64,000 nt of DNA from Mesostigma viride (GCA_009746045.1 RPFO01000026.1:3531108-3595107); one strand, 5' to 3'; positions 55,147-64,000 are shown, counted from the stretch's first letter. Notes: generated from the sequence alone by a model not told the origin. Translations and numbers: made by a program.

Positions 55147-55800
55147 AGTTAGCATATTGGGGCACCAATGTGCTAGATGGATGCAGGTTGAGGAGACCTT
55201 TCCAACGCCGTGTCAACCGCCTAGAACAGACAAGGGACTAGAAAGTTATCAAGTCCCGAAGTACTGCCGACCGGTGGGCGAGGGCGGGGCACACTCAGGG
55301 CATAGTGGACAGGACACGTGGCAGGCCGTGCCTGCACAGGCTTAGCCTGTACTCTCACGTGACTGGGACACAGTGTACTGAGGGCTCAACGGTACTGTGG
55401 CTAGTAGAAGCCAGTAAACAGCCAGCAGGTCTGCAAGGATGTAAGTCCTTGCAGGACTGTGGCAGGTCCTGTGCTGTCCTAGACACAGGATAGCCAGAGA
55501 TTCCTGTATGCTGCCTGCAACGAGGATGCAGGGCAGCGATACGAGGCTCTGGCAATGTAGCGTTGCCCAGCGTTGCTCATGACCGAGGAACAAGGATGGA
55601 ACGAGGTTGCATATAGCTCGGGGCTCAACGAGGCAACGAGCGTCTTCACACACGAACCTTGGTCGTCACGACGAGTGGCGAGCCTATCGAGGGTCGTAGG
55701 CCTGGTGTGAGGATAAAGGTTGCTAGCCAGCAGCCTAGGGTCATTCCAGCCGGCAAGGACCAGGAGCTCACAAGCTCTGCTGACGAGTTGCTGCGCAAAT
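55147..55800 (+). repeat. copia-II 5' LTR
   Basis: Direct repeat of 62472-63125 at a constant offset of 7,325 bases, with no mismatch noticed. A CTTGCAGGACT / GTCTGCAAGGATGTAAG hairpin-prone region lies in the middle (about 55430-55460). Confidence 0.92.
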
Positions 55801-55823
55801 CGTACTATTGCTTCCACGCTTTC

Positions 55824-56960
55824 ATGTCTGGTTCATCGTCAAGCAGCCACGGTGCTGGTGAGGCGAACGAGCAGAGAGACGCGCAAGCGTTTTTCCCCTA
55901 CCGCAACCAAGTAAACGCTCCAACATTCGTGCAAGCGGCCTACGTAGCGAGGCACTTGGCAGAAGAGGGGTGGGTGGCGGTGAGTGGGGGAGGCAACAGG
56001 CCAGCGGCGGCGGACCCGATTATTCAACGGGCTCGCGTCGTGATTTCTCCAGGTGAGACGGGGCGAGTGGCGGTGGAAGAGTTGGTGCGCCTACGAGACG
56101 CGCTAGCTGAAACTGCTAATCGTGTGGAGGTCGCTTATCAGGGCGCCCATATAACACTTGCCGGTCTCGACCTAGCCAGGGAGGCGCTTAGCCAGATTGT
56201 GGCAACAGCGCTCGGCAGCACCCGGCTGTTTAACCACTGGGTGGCGACAGCGGTGCTAGGAGAGGGGGTACCAGACGCCGACATCATCCGGAACGCGCGT
56301 GCTCGGGAGACGGTAAATCCTTGGAGCACGGCAGAGGTGTTTGCCCAAACCATTGAGAATCTTGTTGCTGTCCTTTTGCAAGAGTCGAGAGGGTACGCAG
56401 ACAGGTTTTATATTACCACGCAGCCTTTCGGGGTATACTCAAGGCTTGATACACCGAGGCCGGAAACCACCACTGCGTGGGGTCCGGAGGTGGAGATTGT
56501 CGCAGGGGTCGAGAAGACGCCTGAAGACGTCCACTTTGAGTGGACTGACAAGCCAGAGGGCTCCGTAAAGCGCTCAGCCCAGCAGATAAACGAGGGCGAC
56601 GGCACTACCGAGACCTACGAGGCAAGGCAGAGAGCTGATCTGCATATACCTCGTGAGGCGACTCACGAGTACGACCGTTACGGCCGAGGCGAGCAGAACG
56701 AGCTGGTCGGCGGCGGTAAGCGGTGGTTGCGCAATCTTGCTTGGCATCGCAACCCAGGCGAGACACAACATCCAGTCGAACGCAAGGAAGACGGGCGACC
56801 TGTGACCTGCGTGCTGGGAGAGTTTAACCCAGACCTCCAGATTGTCGCAGAGGCAGCAGCAGCCACATCGGTTGCTGAGGGTGTTGAGCAGCGTCCAGAC
56901 CGTGAGGAGGGGCAGGCGAGTGCAAGCCAGGAGGCGGCCTCGTCTGGAGTAAGTGCGTGA
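55824..56960 (+). CDS. copia-II ORF1, unknown protein of about 378 residues
   Basis: The first ATG lies 24 bases after the 5' LTR (MSGSSSSSHGAGEANEQRD). The frame is open further upstream into the LTR, but only with non-ATG codons. The protein is acidic and Ala/Glu-rich with predicted helices (VEELVRLRDALAETANRVEV, LDLAREALSQIVATALGS) and no motif I recognise. It ends TGA-GCC-TGA, and the same frame then stays open into gag. It could be a capsid-type or accessory protein; the base composition is more GC-rich than that of gag and pol. Confidence 0.6.
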   Translation: MSGSSSSSHGAGEANEQRDAQAFFPYRNQVNAPTFVQAAYVARHLAEEGWVAVSGGGNRPAAADPIIQRARVVISPGETGRVAVEELVRLRDALAETANRVEVAYQGAHITLAGLDLAREALSQIVATALGSTRLFNHWVATAVLGEGVPDADIIRNARARETVNPWSTAEVFAQTIENLVAVLLQESRGYADRFYITTQPFGVYSRLDTPRPETTTAWGPEVEIVAGVEKTPEDVHFEWTDKPEGSVKRSAQQINEGDGTTETYEARQRADLHIPREATHEYDRYGRGEQNELVGGGKRWLRNLAWHRNPGETQHPVERKEDGRPVTCVLGEFNPDLQIVAEAAAATSVAEGVEQRPDREEGQASASQEAASSGVSA

Positions 56961-57014
56961 GCCTGAGTGGGTTCCAGCGGCCATATCTGCGTGTGTTTTC
57001 TGTGGTATTCTATA

Positions 57015-58364
57015 ATGCTTCGTAACACGCGCGGGGGCGGCAGCGGGAGCGGGGCGGGAGCGGGGGATGGCGGGGGTGAGGCAAGGGCAGACACGGGAAG
57101 CCCCGCCAACGTCGTGCCAGAGGGACAGGCAATCCCAACGGCAGAGGGCGTCAATGGCAGGAGGGCGTCCAACCGGAAGAGGAAAGAGGTGGCACAAGGG
57201 GAGGAGCGTGCAGGGTGGCCAACCGACGGCGTGGTGCTGACGGGGGAGGGCCAGAATGATGCTGAACGGCAAGCACCTGGTAAGAGACCATGTGTGCCTC
57301 CGTCTGGTGTTCCTGCAGCTCATGTTCCTGCGCCATTAGCACCAGTAGGAGCTGCTGTCATTGGCAGTGACCCTCGTGCTTTGCCTGGAACTAGACCTCA
57401 TATGAGTGCTGTGGCTGTGATGAATGGCCAGAAGCCTCTCAAGCCTCCTGTGGGACAGGAAGAGCTAGACAAGTGGTTGGAGGATATGGAGCTAGTTTCA
57501 TGCTCTGTAGATCCCACTGTCAACCTTGTGCAGGTATTCCACACATCCACGACTAATAGGGATTCAAGTGAGAGGGTGAGGGACAAGGCTAGGCAGGCTG
57601 TCAAGGACAAGCTGACTTGGTCTCAGTTCCTAGAGGGCCTACGTCAGGAGTTTTCTGATAAGGTACTCAACCTCACTAATCACTATAAGCTCAGCTATGA
57701 TACCTTTGAGATCAAGGGCACAATAGCTGAGGAGCTGCAGCGGCTCACACGCATCAGGGAGAAGGGGGCCAAGCATGGCTTCAATCTGACTGATAGAGCA
57801 GTGGCAGATTACTTCCTGGATCGCATGGGGCTGAGTGTGGATGGGAGAAATGCAGCTAGGATGTTTGCTGATCAGACAGATGGGACGTGGCCAGCCTTGC
57901 AAAAGGTTATTTTCAATATCCGTCCATCTGACAATGCTGCTTGTAAGGCAATCCAGGTAACTGGTGCCCCTTCAGCCTCCGCTCATCAGGTCCATGGTGA
58001 CGCCCCTGGGCAGGGTGCTCAGGGAGAAACCAGACCTAGTAGGCGTCAGAGGGCTAACAGGCGCAGGCAGAATGGTAACCAGGGTGGCAAGGGCCAGCAG
58101 CAGGGATCCAAAGGCAAGGGTCAGCAGCAGGCTGGTGGTCACCAGGGTGGTCAGCAGAACAAGGGTGGCCAAGGGCAAGGCAAGAGCCAGGGCCAAGGCA
58201 CCCAGGCCAGTCAGAGCAGCCAGAACCAGGGTGGCCTGAAGAAGGCTGCTGCTGGGAAGGATGATAAGTGCTTTGGATGTGGCAGGACGGGTCATTGGCG
58301 ACGTGACTGCCCAGACCAGGCCAAGTCTGCTGGAGCAGGTTCTGGCCAGGTGGGTAAGCCATGA
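57015..58364 (+). CDS. copia-II Gag with CCHC zinc knuckle
   Basis: ATG at 57015 (MLRNTRGGGSGSG). After a Gly/Pro-rich N-terminus, residues about 140-320 form a copia-like gag capsid region (KWLEDMELVSCSVDPTVNLV, then LTWSQFLEGLRQEFSDKV). A Gln/Gly/Lys-rich linker follows, then the knuckle CFGCGRTGHWRRDC near the C-terminus. It packages element RNA into virus-like particles. It ends TGA at 58362-58364; pol resumes in the same frame after two codons, suggesting readthrough. Confidence 0.85.
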   Translation: MLRNTRGGGSGSGAGAGDGGGEARADTGSPANVVPEGQAIPTAEGVNGRRASNRKRKEVAQGEERAGWPTDGVVLTGEGQNDAERQAPGKRPCVPPSGVPAAHVPAPLAPVGAAVIGSDPRALPGTRPHMSAVAVMNGQKPLKPPVGQEELDKWLEDMELVSCSVDPTVNLVQVFHTSTTNRDSSERVRDKARQAVKDKLTWSQFLEGLRQEFSDKVLNLTNHYKLSYDTFEIKGTIAEELQRLTRIREKGAKHGFNLTDRAVADYFLDRMGLSVDGRNAARMFADQTDGTWPALQKVIFNIRPSDNAACKAIQVTGAPSASAHQVHGDAPGQGAQGETRPSRRQRANRRRQNGNQGGKGQQQGSKGKGQQQAGGHQGGQQNKGGQGQGKSQGQGTQASQSSQNQGGLKKAAAGKDDKCFGCGRTGHWRRDCPDQAKSAGAGSGQVGKP

Positions 58365-58370
58365 CTTGAG

Positions 58371-61300
58371 ATGTTGTCCCCTGTAAATAGTCAATCACCC
58401 CTAGTGGGACGAACAGTTGTACATAGTAATGGGGGTGTCCCTCTTGTACAGCAGCAAGGGGTTGGGAATGATGAGGTGCTTCCACTCAATGATTGCAATA
58501 ACGCTGCTGCAGCAGTGGAATTCCCTGTGCCTGTGGCAGGTGCAGGGTCTCCAGTTGTTGGGGTTGACTCTGGGAGTCAAGCCGCCAGACTGGAAGGACC
58601 TGCAGCTTCTGTGGGAACCGGGGCTGGCTCTGGGAGCCGAGCTACCTTGGAGGAGGTCCCTGGAACAAGAGAACAGCAGGTGGGTCGTGCTATCCCAAGC
58701 ACACAGTCTTTGTCACGTTCCTCTCTGTGCAGCCAGGCTGACAGGGGGTTGAGCTATGCTCAGGCTGGAAACACACTACACCATATCTTTGGTCACTCTA
58801 AGCAGGCAGAGATGTTTGCTTGGAAGATTGGCAAGGAGCCTTTGCTAGAGGCCTGCAGTGCAGCTGCTCAGAATTGTGTCTGTCAGGAGAATGCTGTTCG
58901 CCTTCACAGGGTAACCTATTACTATGACGGTGTGGCAGTCTCTCCCCTGGCATTGCAGTTTGGTATGCTATCACAGGACGTGGTGGCAGCCTGCCTGAAG
59001 AAGGCAGACAGGGTGTTTTCCAGATTGAGGCGTAAGGACAAGGGTTGGAAAATGCTGAGGCCCCAGGTGGGACTGAGGGTCAGGATGTGGAAGGAACCGT
59101 CATTACCAGGCAAGCGTGGCAAGTGGCAAGATGGGCAGGTAACCCATGTTGAGGAAGCTAACCATTCTTGTCTGGTGGCTTTGGAGAGTAATCCCAAGCA
59201 CGTGTACAGGCTATCCTGGGCTCACGTCAAGGAGAGAAGGCCAACTGCAATCTGGCCTGAAGACGGCCCTGATCCTCCCTTGGAGGGAGATGAGCAGGAT
59301 GAGAGCCAGGCAGCAGATGCTAACCCACCATGCTTGGATTATGGTCTGTCCTGGATGGATGAGGGTGAGCAGGAGTCTGCTGAGACGTCTGTCACAAGGC
59401 CAGAGGTGGCCAGGGCTGCACCACAGTCCAGGGGGCTGCTTATGGCGGACATCATTCGAGCTCTGCAGAACAGCAAGCGTGATCCCAAGGTATCTAAGCT
59501 CACGGGATGGGGGTCATGTGGGGCACCAGCACTAGAAGTGGATACCAACTCACAGGTGTCCATTCTAAGGGTAGAGGATGCTGCAGGCTTGCAGTGGTCA
59601 TCCCCTAGCTGCCTAGCTGTGTCTGATTTCTCTGGGAATGTGTCCATGAAGATCTTGGGAGAAGTGAGTGTGCCTATCCTGGGGGTGCCCACCACGTTCA
59701 GTGTGGTTGAAGGGTATCAGGGGCCTGCCATTCTAGGACAGAACTTCTTGTGCTTACCAGGGGTGAGGATATCCTCTGAGGAGCTAGCATTAGAAGGGCA
59801 GGGCCGCCTTCCCTTGCAGAGATATCGCTACTCCCAGGGTCTTAGTGTGGCTGTAAGGGCTGTGAGGGGTCTAGAGGCAGAGGGTCCTGATACAAAGGAG
59901 CCCATTGCTGGGGACCTGCTGATCCTCCCTACTACGTTTGACCCACGTGAGTTGGGTGTGCAGAGGTACCAGATCCCAGGAACGAGTCCTGTACCTTGGC
60001 GCAAGCTAGTGGAGATGATGCAAAGCCCCAAGATGGCTAAGGCATGGACTCTTGGCTTTGTTGCTTCTGGGCATGAGTGGATAGTTGCCAACTGTGCAGA
60101 GCCTGTGGATGTCCTCCCTGAGGATCACCAGCTGCTCAGATTGATGTTTGTCCTCAAGCTCAAGGAGGTAGATGGCGTGCAGGTGCCACATGTCAGACCA
60201 GTTGTGACTGAGTACCATGGCACTGGACAGTTAGCAGATGAGGAGCTTTACACACCAGGGATGCTGCATGATACATGGAGGATTTTGTTGTGCATTTACT
60301 TGTCTTTTCTGCAGAAGGGGATACCCTATAGCTCTGTGTTGGTAGATTTCAAGAGGGCTTTTCTTAAGGGTGATCAGCAGGAAGCACAGGATACTTGGCG
60401 CACAATACCCCCTTTCTTTGTTAAGGTGCCTGCAGTGTGGAGGGCAGAGCTGAAGACGAGGTATTTGAGGATTCTCAAAGGCGTAGAAGGCCTTAGATCG
60501 AGTCCCATCATCTGGAGGAAGAGCTTGGAGAAGTACCTCAGGTCTGTCTGTGGTCTCTCAGTCTCTCCAGTTGATCCTTGTCTGTTTCAGGGTAGCTATG
60601 AGGGGCTGCCAGCGTTTGCCTCCCTGCATGGTGATGATCTGCATCTCCTGGGCCATCCCACTTGGCAAGAGTTGACTCTGGCCAGGATCCAGAAACGGTT
60701 TGAACTGGGTAAGATCCAGTACATGGTTGAGAATGAGCCCATGGTGTTTTGTGGAATGCAGGCGACCTTGGTCCAACAGCAGGGTACATGGTCCATCCAG
60801 CTGGAGGGTGGTAAGGATTATCCTCAGCAGATCATAGATGCCTTGCAGGAGCCCATCACCCAGGCCAGATGTGCAACAATACGAGGTATGTTGGCATGGC
60901 TGGCCAGCATTTGTGCTCCTGACCTGTTGGTCCTGAGTCGGTTGACCGATTCCCAACTGGTTGAGGTGGGTGCTGAGAGAGTGGTAGAGGCTGTTCGCAT
61001 GTCTCCCCCTCTCATGCTGGGTCCTTTGGATTTGTACAGGCCTTTTGACATGATGCTCTATGTGGACAGTTCTATGGATAGTAGGAAGGTCACAGAGGTC
61101 AGGGGCCGTGCAGCAGCATTAATATCCCTGGTGCAGGAACAGTCCTCTCTGGTCTGCTGGTACAGTCGGTTGCAAAACAGGGTAACTCCCAGCAGTGACA
61201 TTGCTGAGTGCAGGGCAATCTGTGAAGGGCTTCATACTGCTCTTTACTTGAGGGAGCTATTTTACCAGCTATGTCAAGTGGCTTCCTGTCGGTTGCAGAT

Positions 61301-61538
61301 GCACACACTGGTAAGAACTGACAGCATGGGCATGGTGCAGTTTGTGCACAGGCAGCTGGCCAGGAGCAGGGACCTTGATTATTTGTTGCTCAAGGAAATG
61401 TCTTGCTTAGCTAACATTGAACATGTGGCTGGCGTGGACAACCCTGCAGATGCTCTCACCAAGCTGGAGGAGAAGGCTGAGCTGCAATACCCTTTGCTTC
61501 GTGGGCTCATGGCCTCCAAGGGGGGAGGGCCAGAGTAG
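58371..61538 (+). CDS. copia-II Pol: protease-like, RT and RNase H, integrase core missing
   Basis: ATG start and TAG stop; 1055 codons uninterrupted. After a low-complexity start, HHIFGHSKQ with CVCQE (residues about 138-173) matches the integrase HHCC module. Copia-I has about 130 residues of catalytic core next, but here the text jumps to the integrase C-terminal domain (LRPQVGLRVRMWKE to AHVKERRP). EVDTNSQVSIL starts the protease-like domain (Gly replaced by Asn), closing with AILGQNFL. RT has LVDFKRAFLKGD and SLHGDDLHLLG. RNase H has VDSSMDSR, SSDIAECRAI, RTDSMGMVQF and VDNPADALTKL. Confidence 0.88.
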   Translation: MLSPVNSQSPLVGRTVVHSNGGVPLVQQQGVGNDEVLPLNDCNNAAAAVEFPVPVAGAGSPVVGVDSGSQAARLEGPAASVGTGAGSGSRATLEEVPGTREQQVGRAIPSTQSLSRSSLCSQADRGLSYAQAGNTLHHIFGHSKQAEMFAWKIGKEPLLEACSAAAQNCVCQENAVRLHRVTYYYDGVAVSPLALQFGMLSQDVVAACLKKADRVFSRLRRKDKGWKMLRPQVGLRVRMWKEPSLPGKRGKWQDGQVTHVEEANHSCLVALESNPKHVYRLSWAHVKERRPTAIWPEDGPDPPLEGDEQDESQAADANPPCLDYGLSWMDEGEQESAETSVTRPEVARAAPQSRGLLMADIIRALQNSKRDPKVSKLTGWGSCGAPALEVDTNSQVSILRVEDAAGLQWSSPSCLAVSDFSGNVSMKILGEVSVPILGVPTTFSVVEGYQGPAILGQNFLCLPGVRISSEELALEGQGRLPLQRYRYSQGLSVAVRAVRGLEAEGPDTKEPIAGDLLILPTTFDPRELGVQRYQIPGTSPVPWRKLVEMMQSPKMAKAWTLGFVASGHEWIVANCAEPVDVLPEDHQLLRLMFVLKLKEVDGVQVPHVRPVVTEYHGTGQLADEELYTPGMLHDTWRILLCIYLSFLQKGIPYSSVLVDFKRAFLKGDQQEAQDTWRTIPPFFVKVPAVWRAELKTRYLRILKGVEGLRSSPIIWRKSLEKYLRSVCGLSVSPVDPCLFQGSYEGLPAFASLHGDDLHLLGHPTWQELTLARIQKRFELGKIQYMVENEPMVFCGMQATLVQQQGTWSIQLEGGKDYPQQIIDALQEPITQARCATIRGMLAWLASICAPDLLVLSRLTDSQLVEVGAERVVEAVRMSPPLMLGPLDLYRPFDMMLYVDSSMDSRKVTEVRGRAAALISLVQEQSSLVCWYSRLQNRVTPSSDIAECRAICEGLHTALYLRELFYQLCQVASCRLQMHTLVRTDSMGMVQFVHRQLARSRDLDYLLLKEMSCLANIEHVAGVDNPADALTKLEEKAELQYPLLRGLMASKGGGPE

Positions 61539-62471
61539 ACCAAACAGCCTTGCTCTAGGTGGGAGGCATCCCAGTGGGCTGGGCAGCCACGTGGTGGCTG
61601 ACAGCAGGTCCTTCAGAGTTCAGACACACTCTGCTGGACAGGGGTCAGGGTGGAGTCACTCCCCTGGCTGAGAATTTCGCCTGGCTCTGTCATGGAGCTG
61701 CAGAAGAGTCTTAAGGACTTTGTAATGGGCCTTGGGTCTTCATGGAATGGACCCTGCAAGGGCAGCCCAAGTGTTGGCTCTAACAGGTTGCTGTACATTT
61801 GTATATATTCTCTGTAACCAACCTGTTGCATGCTAATAAAATCCCTGGTTGTGTGACCATGTTGGACGTGGTTGCCAGGGGCCTCACTATGGGTTATACT
61901 CCTTTATAATAAAACATAATCTTGTTATTGTCATGTTTTGTTGTTTGTGATGCTCAGTTCCAGGAGCTGATCCAAACCTGGAGGATGGGGTGGGGTTCGA
62001 TTCCCCAGCTGACCTCAGCCTGGCATGTATGAATCCTGAGTGAGACTCAGTGAGGACATGGGCTCCCCATGTGTTGGCTAACATTTGTCAGGGCTCTCTC
62101 AGTCTTTGGAAGGATTTAAAAGATAAAGGAGGCTCCGTGGCGGGCGCCATATGAACGGGCGCCTGTGATAACTGGATGACCAGGAACTCACAATAGTACG
62201 TTCATGGACTCCTCTATCCAAACTCCTCTGACTAAGTGAAGACCTAACTTTAATCTACACCAGGTTCCCAAAGAAAGGGTTGGGATGTCATGTGGGTCAG
62301 AGGGCAACCTTTGAACCAATGAGCAGGCCTAGCTAATATTTGGAGGCACCTCAGGTTCCAAAAGAAAAGGCAGGTCTGGTCTCTGGGAGGGATCAGATGT
62401 CTAAAGGCTTGTGGGGACAGTGGCTGATAGGTTCTCAGGCTGGTCCAAGCTCCAAAACAAGAAAGGGTTGG
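61539..62471 (+). other. copia-II 3' untranslated region
   Basis: About 930 bases between the pol stop and the 3' LTR with no ORF of note. An AAAGAAAGGGTTGG motif occurs at about 62270 and again as AACAAGAAAGGGTTGG right before the 3' LTR, where the latter is the likely polypurine tract. AATAAA-like signals occur at 61836 and 61910. GCGGGCGCC...GGGCGCC around 62136-62163 can form a hairpin. Confidence 0.5.
61943..62015 (+). other. tRNA-like sequence inside copia-II
   Basis: A perfect T-arm (TGGGG-TTCGATT-CCCCA, 61991-62007) and a D-arm-like hairpin (GCTC-AGTTCCAG-GAGC, 61952-61967) at tRNA spacing. The acceptor strands do not pair and U33 is absent, so it is not a functional tRNA. It may be a SINE head carried in the element. 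Confidence 0.35.
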
Positions 62472-63125
62472 AGTTAGCATATTGGGGCACCAATGTGCTA
62501 GATGGATGCAGGTTGAGGAGACCTTTCCAACGCCGTGTCAACCGCCTAGAACAGACAAGGGACTAGAAAGTTATCAAGTCCCGAAGTACTGCCGACCGGT
62601 GGGCGAGGGCGGGGCACACTCAGGGCATAGTGGACAGGACACGTGGCAGGCCGTGCCTGCACAGGCTTAGCCTGTACTCTCACGTGACTGGGACACAGTG
62701 TACTGAGGGCTCAACGGTACTGTGGCTAGTAGAAGCCAGTAAACAGCCAGCAGGTCTGCAAGGATGTAAGTCCTTGCAGGACTGTGGCAGGTCCTGTGCT
62801 GTCCTAGACACAGGATAGCCAGAGATTCCTGTATGCTGCCTGCAACGAGGATGCAGGGCAGCGATACGAGGCTCTGGCAATGTAGCGTTGCCCAGCGTTG
62901 CTCATGACCGAGGAACAAGGATGGAACGAGGTTGCATATAGCTCGGGGCTCAACGAGGCAACGAGCGTCTTCACACACGAACCTTGGTCGTCACGACGAG
63001 TGGCGAGCCTATCGAGGGTCGTAGGCCTGGTGTGAGGATAAAGGTTGCTAGCCAGCAGCCTAGGGTCATTCCAGCCGGCAAGGACCAGGAGCTCACAAGC
63101 TCTGCTGACGAGTTGCTGCGCAAAT
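62472..63125 (+). repeat. copia-II 3' LTR
   Basis: Matches 55147-55800 base for base as far as I compared. It is followed by the GAGAC target duplication. Confidence 0.92.
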
Positions 63126-63130
63126 GAGAC
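63126..63130. other. target-site duplication of copia-II, right copy
   Basis: GAGAC, matching 55142-55146. Confidence 0.9.
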
Positions 63131-63332
63131 GACCGCTGAGCGGGTCAGTTGCTTGACCGCCCGTAGCTGCCGGCGCTGACCCACCACTGCCTGATGCTGT
63201 GGGGTCAGTTCCTGACATGTTGATGGTGGTATCGACCCTGGAGAGCTCCTGCCCGTCGGTGTCGACGCCCGTGTTGGCACAGCCTGCGTGGCTTGCCAAA
63301 AACGCTGTGACCGACCTAGTGTGATATGACAT
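63131..63332 (-). pseudogene. gypsy gag N-terminus (distal to nested insertion)
   Basis: The ATG at 63330-63332 (minus) begins MSYHTRSVTAFLASHAGCAN, then DPTASGSGGSAPAATGGQ and DPLSGR. On removing copia-II and one GAGAC, the frame runs straight into GTSADTALLGN at 55146. It is the start codon region of the methyltransferase-bearing polyprotein. About 160 bases of leader separate it from the 5' LTR. Confidence 0.8.
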
Positions 63333-63490
63333 AAACTGCCACAACCACTACCAAGTAGCAACGGTCTAATCTGAAAGACTTAATGGTTGATCAGGCCACT
63401 ATGTGTGCTAGTCTTCCCCAGAAAACTGCACACCGTCTCTCTTTGCTGAAATGAAAATGTTCCTTTGCAGATGGAGTTAGTCTCTTCGAG

Positions 63491-64000
63491 TGACGAAAAG
63501 AGGGCTCTCAGCCGAGGACAAGGAACTGTCCCTCGTGCCTGATGACCACCTTCTTGATCCCCTTGTGTACCGTCGCGTGCCGCGTTTGAATATCCTTGCT
63601 GGGGCGTTAGCTAGACGCTCCAACTACTCTAATTGCGACAATATGATGGTGCAAGAGGGTGCTTTTGCCTCCCCTGCTATAGAACAATGCTTTCACAACA
63701 CACACTTTGCACAGCCTGATGATGAAGCCGCACATGCGGAATTTATTGAGAAAGTTAATACAATTACAACACGTTGATAGTCTCAATATCGATGCACTCC
63801 ATGCTCACGAGCCCGCAGTTAGGCAGCGCTCCATGACATGCTACCGGCCTTGCTCCCAAGGAAAGGGAGAAACACGAAGGCCACTAACGAGAGACTCGAA
63901 GAGACTACACGCTGCGTGAGAGTCCTCTTCGACTATGAACCAAACCATTCGTCATGCCACACGCATGACACACGCCATACTTGTCAGTGCAGCCAGGAAT
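63491..64000 (-). repeat. gypsy 5' LTR (right, truncated by window end)
   Basis: TGACGAAAAGAGG onward matches 45784-46296. Differences seen: a 3-base indel (AAGGAATTACTG versus AAGGAACTG) and two substitutions near the end. The rest of the LTR lies beyond the window. Confidence 0.9.

Larger units (their letters stand above)
55147..63125 (+). mobile_element. copia-II: young copia-type element nested in the gypsy gag
   Basis: A 7,979-bp element with 654-bp direct LTRs (55147-55800 and 62472-63125) in which I find no difference, and a GAGAC target duplication. It encodes an unknown ORF1, a Gag with zinc knuckle and a 1055-codon Pol in the order HHCC remnant, integrase C-terminal domain, protease-like, RT, RNase H. 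The integrase catalytic core is absent, so it should depend on an integrase supplied in trans. LTR ends are AGTTAG...CAAAT rather than TG...CA. All ORFs are intact, in contrast to the surrounding older element. Confidence 0.9.
45784..63999 (-). mobile_element. Ty3/gypsy-type element encoding a DNA methyltransferase and PHD finger
   Basis: Minus-strand element. Its left (3') LTR is 45784-47178; its right (5') LTR starts at 63491 and runs off the window. On the minus strand the coding order is gag (63332 to 63131, then 55146 to about 53340 after the nested element), zinc knuckle, protease, C5 DNA methyltransferase, transmembrane segment, RT, RNase H, integrase and PHD finger. The RT-RH-IN order defines it as Ty3/gypsy-like. 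Copia-II interrupts gag at 55147-63125. The LTRs differ by about two substitutions and one 3-base indel over the roughly 510 comparable bases, so the insertion is fairly young. Confidence 0.9.

Noticed and set aside
55342-55653. ORFs inside the copia-II LTR
   Set aside because: Present identically in both LTRs with no recognisable domain; expected by chance in GC-rich LTR sequence.
55659-55823. N-terminal extension of copia-II ORF1 into the LTR
   Set aside because: The frame is open but starts only at a non-ATG codon; the ATG at 55824 just after the LTR is the natural start.

Overview
The window reads as nuclear DNA of a repeat-rich eukaryote, most likely a green alga or another plant-like protist. 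The host assignment is weak and rests on the mix of element families, a tRNA-iMet-like primer-binding site, plant-style tRNA-derived SINEs, very long simple repeats and one GC-rich, intronless secretory-pathway gene. There is no operon structure, Shine-Dalgarno spacing or other bacterial signature. Almost everything recognisable is mobile-element DNA; the only ORF that looks like an intact host gene is a GT25-like glycosyltransferase (18205-19242, minus).

Layout. 1-6009: a decayed copia-type LTR retrotransposon (copia-I) with unusual domain order IN-PR-RT-RNase H. 6010-14060: gag-like remnants, the 3' end of another LTR element whose LTR (8266-11384) is split by a 2.5-kb tandem-repeat insertion, and the first copy of a dispersed repeat (R1). 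14287-15438: 90-bp terminal inverted repeats enclosing a LINE reverse-transcriptase fragment. 16-27 kb: the glycosyltransferase gene, several mini- and microsatellites, a SINE pair and unassigned DNA. 27.6-34.6 kb: two hairpin satellites in opposite orientation flanking an 850-nt polypyrimidine tract, a solo LTR with target duplication, and a sandwich microsatellite. 36.4-45.6 kb: further R1 copies, an orphan 5' LTR with primer-binding site, tandem repeats and mostly unassigned DNA.

The highlight is 45784-64000. A Ty3/gypsy-type element on the minus strand has its left LTR at 45784-47178 and its right LTR running off the window from 63491. Its polyprotein carries gag, zinc knuckle, protease, a C5 cytosine-DNA methyltransferase domain, a transmembrane segment, RT, RNase H, integrase and a C-terminal PHD finger. 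It therefore encodes both a putative DNA-methylation writer and a putative histone reader. A second copia-type element (copia-II, 55147-63125) has inserted into its gag. Copia-II has identical-looking 654-bp LTRs and a 5-bp GAGAC target duplication. It has intact ORFs and belongs to the same IN-PR-RT-RH lineage as copia-I, but lacks the integrase catalytic core.

The gypsy ORF is broken into seven same-strand pieces. Each break has the form of one base lost from a homopolymer, so either recent decay or homopolymer under-calling in the assembly could explain it.
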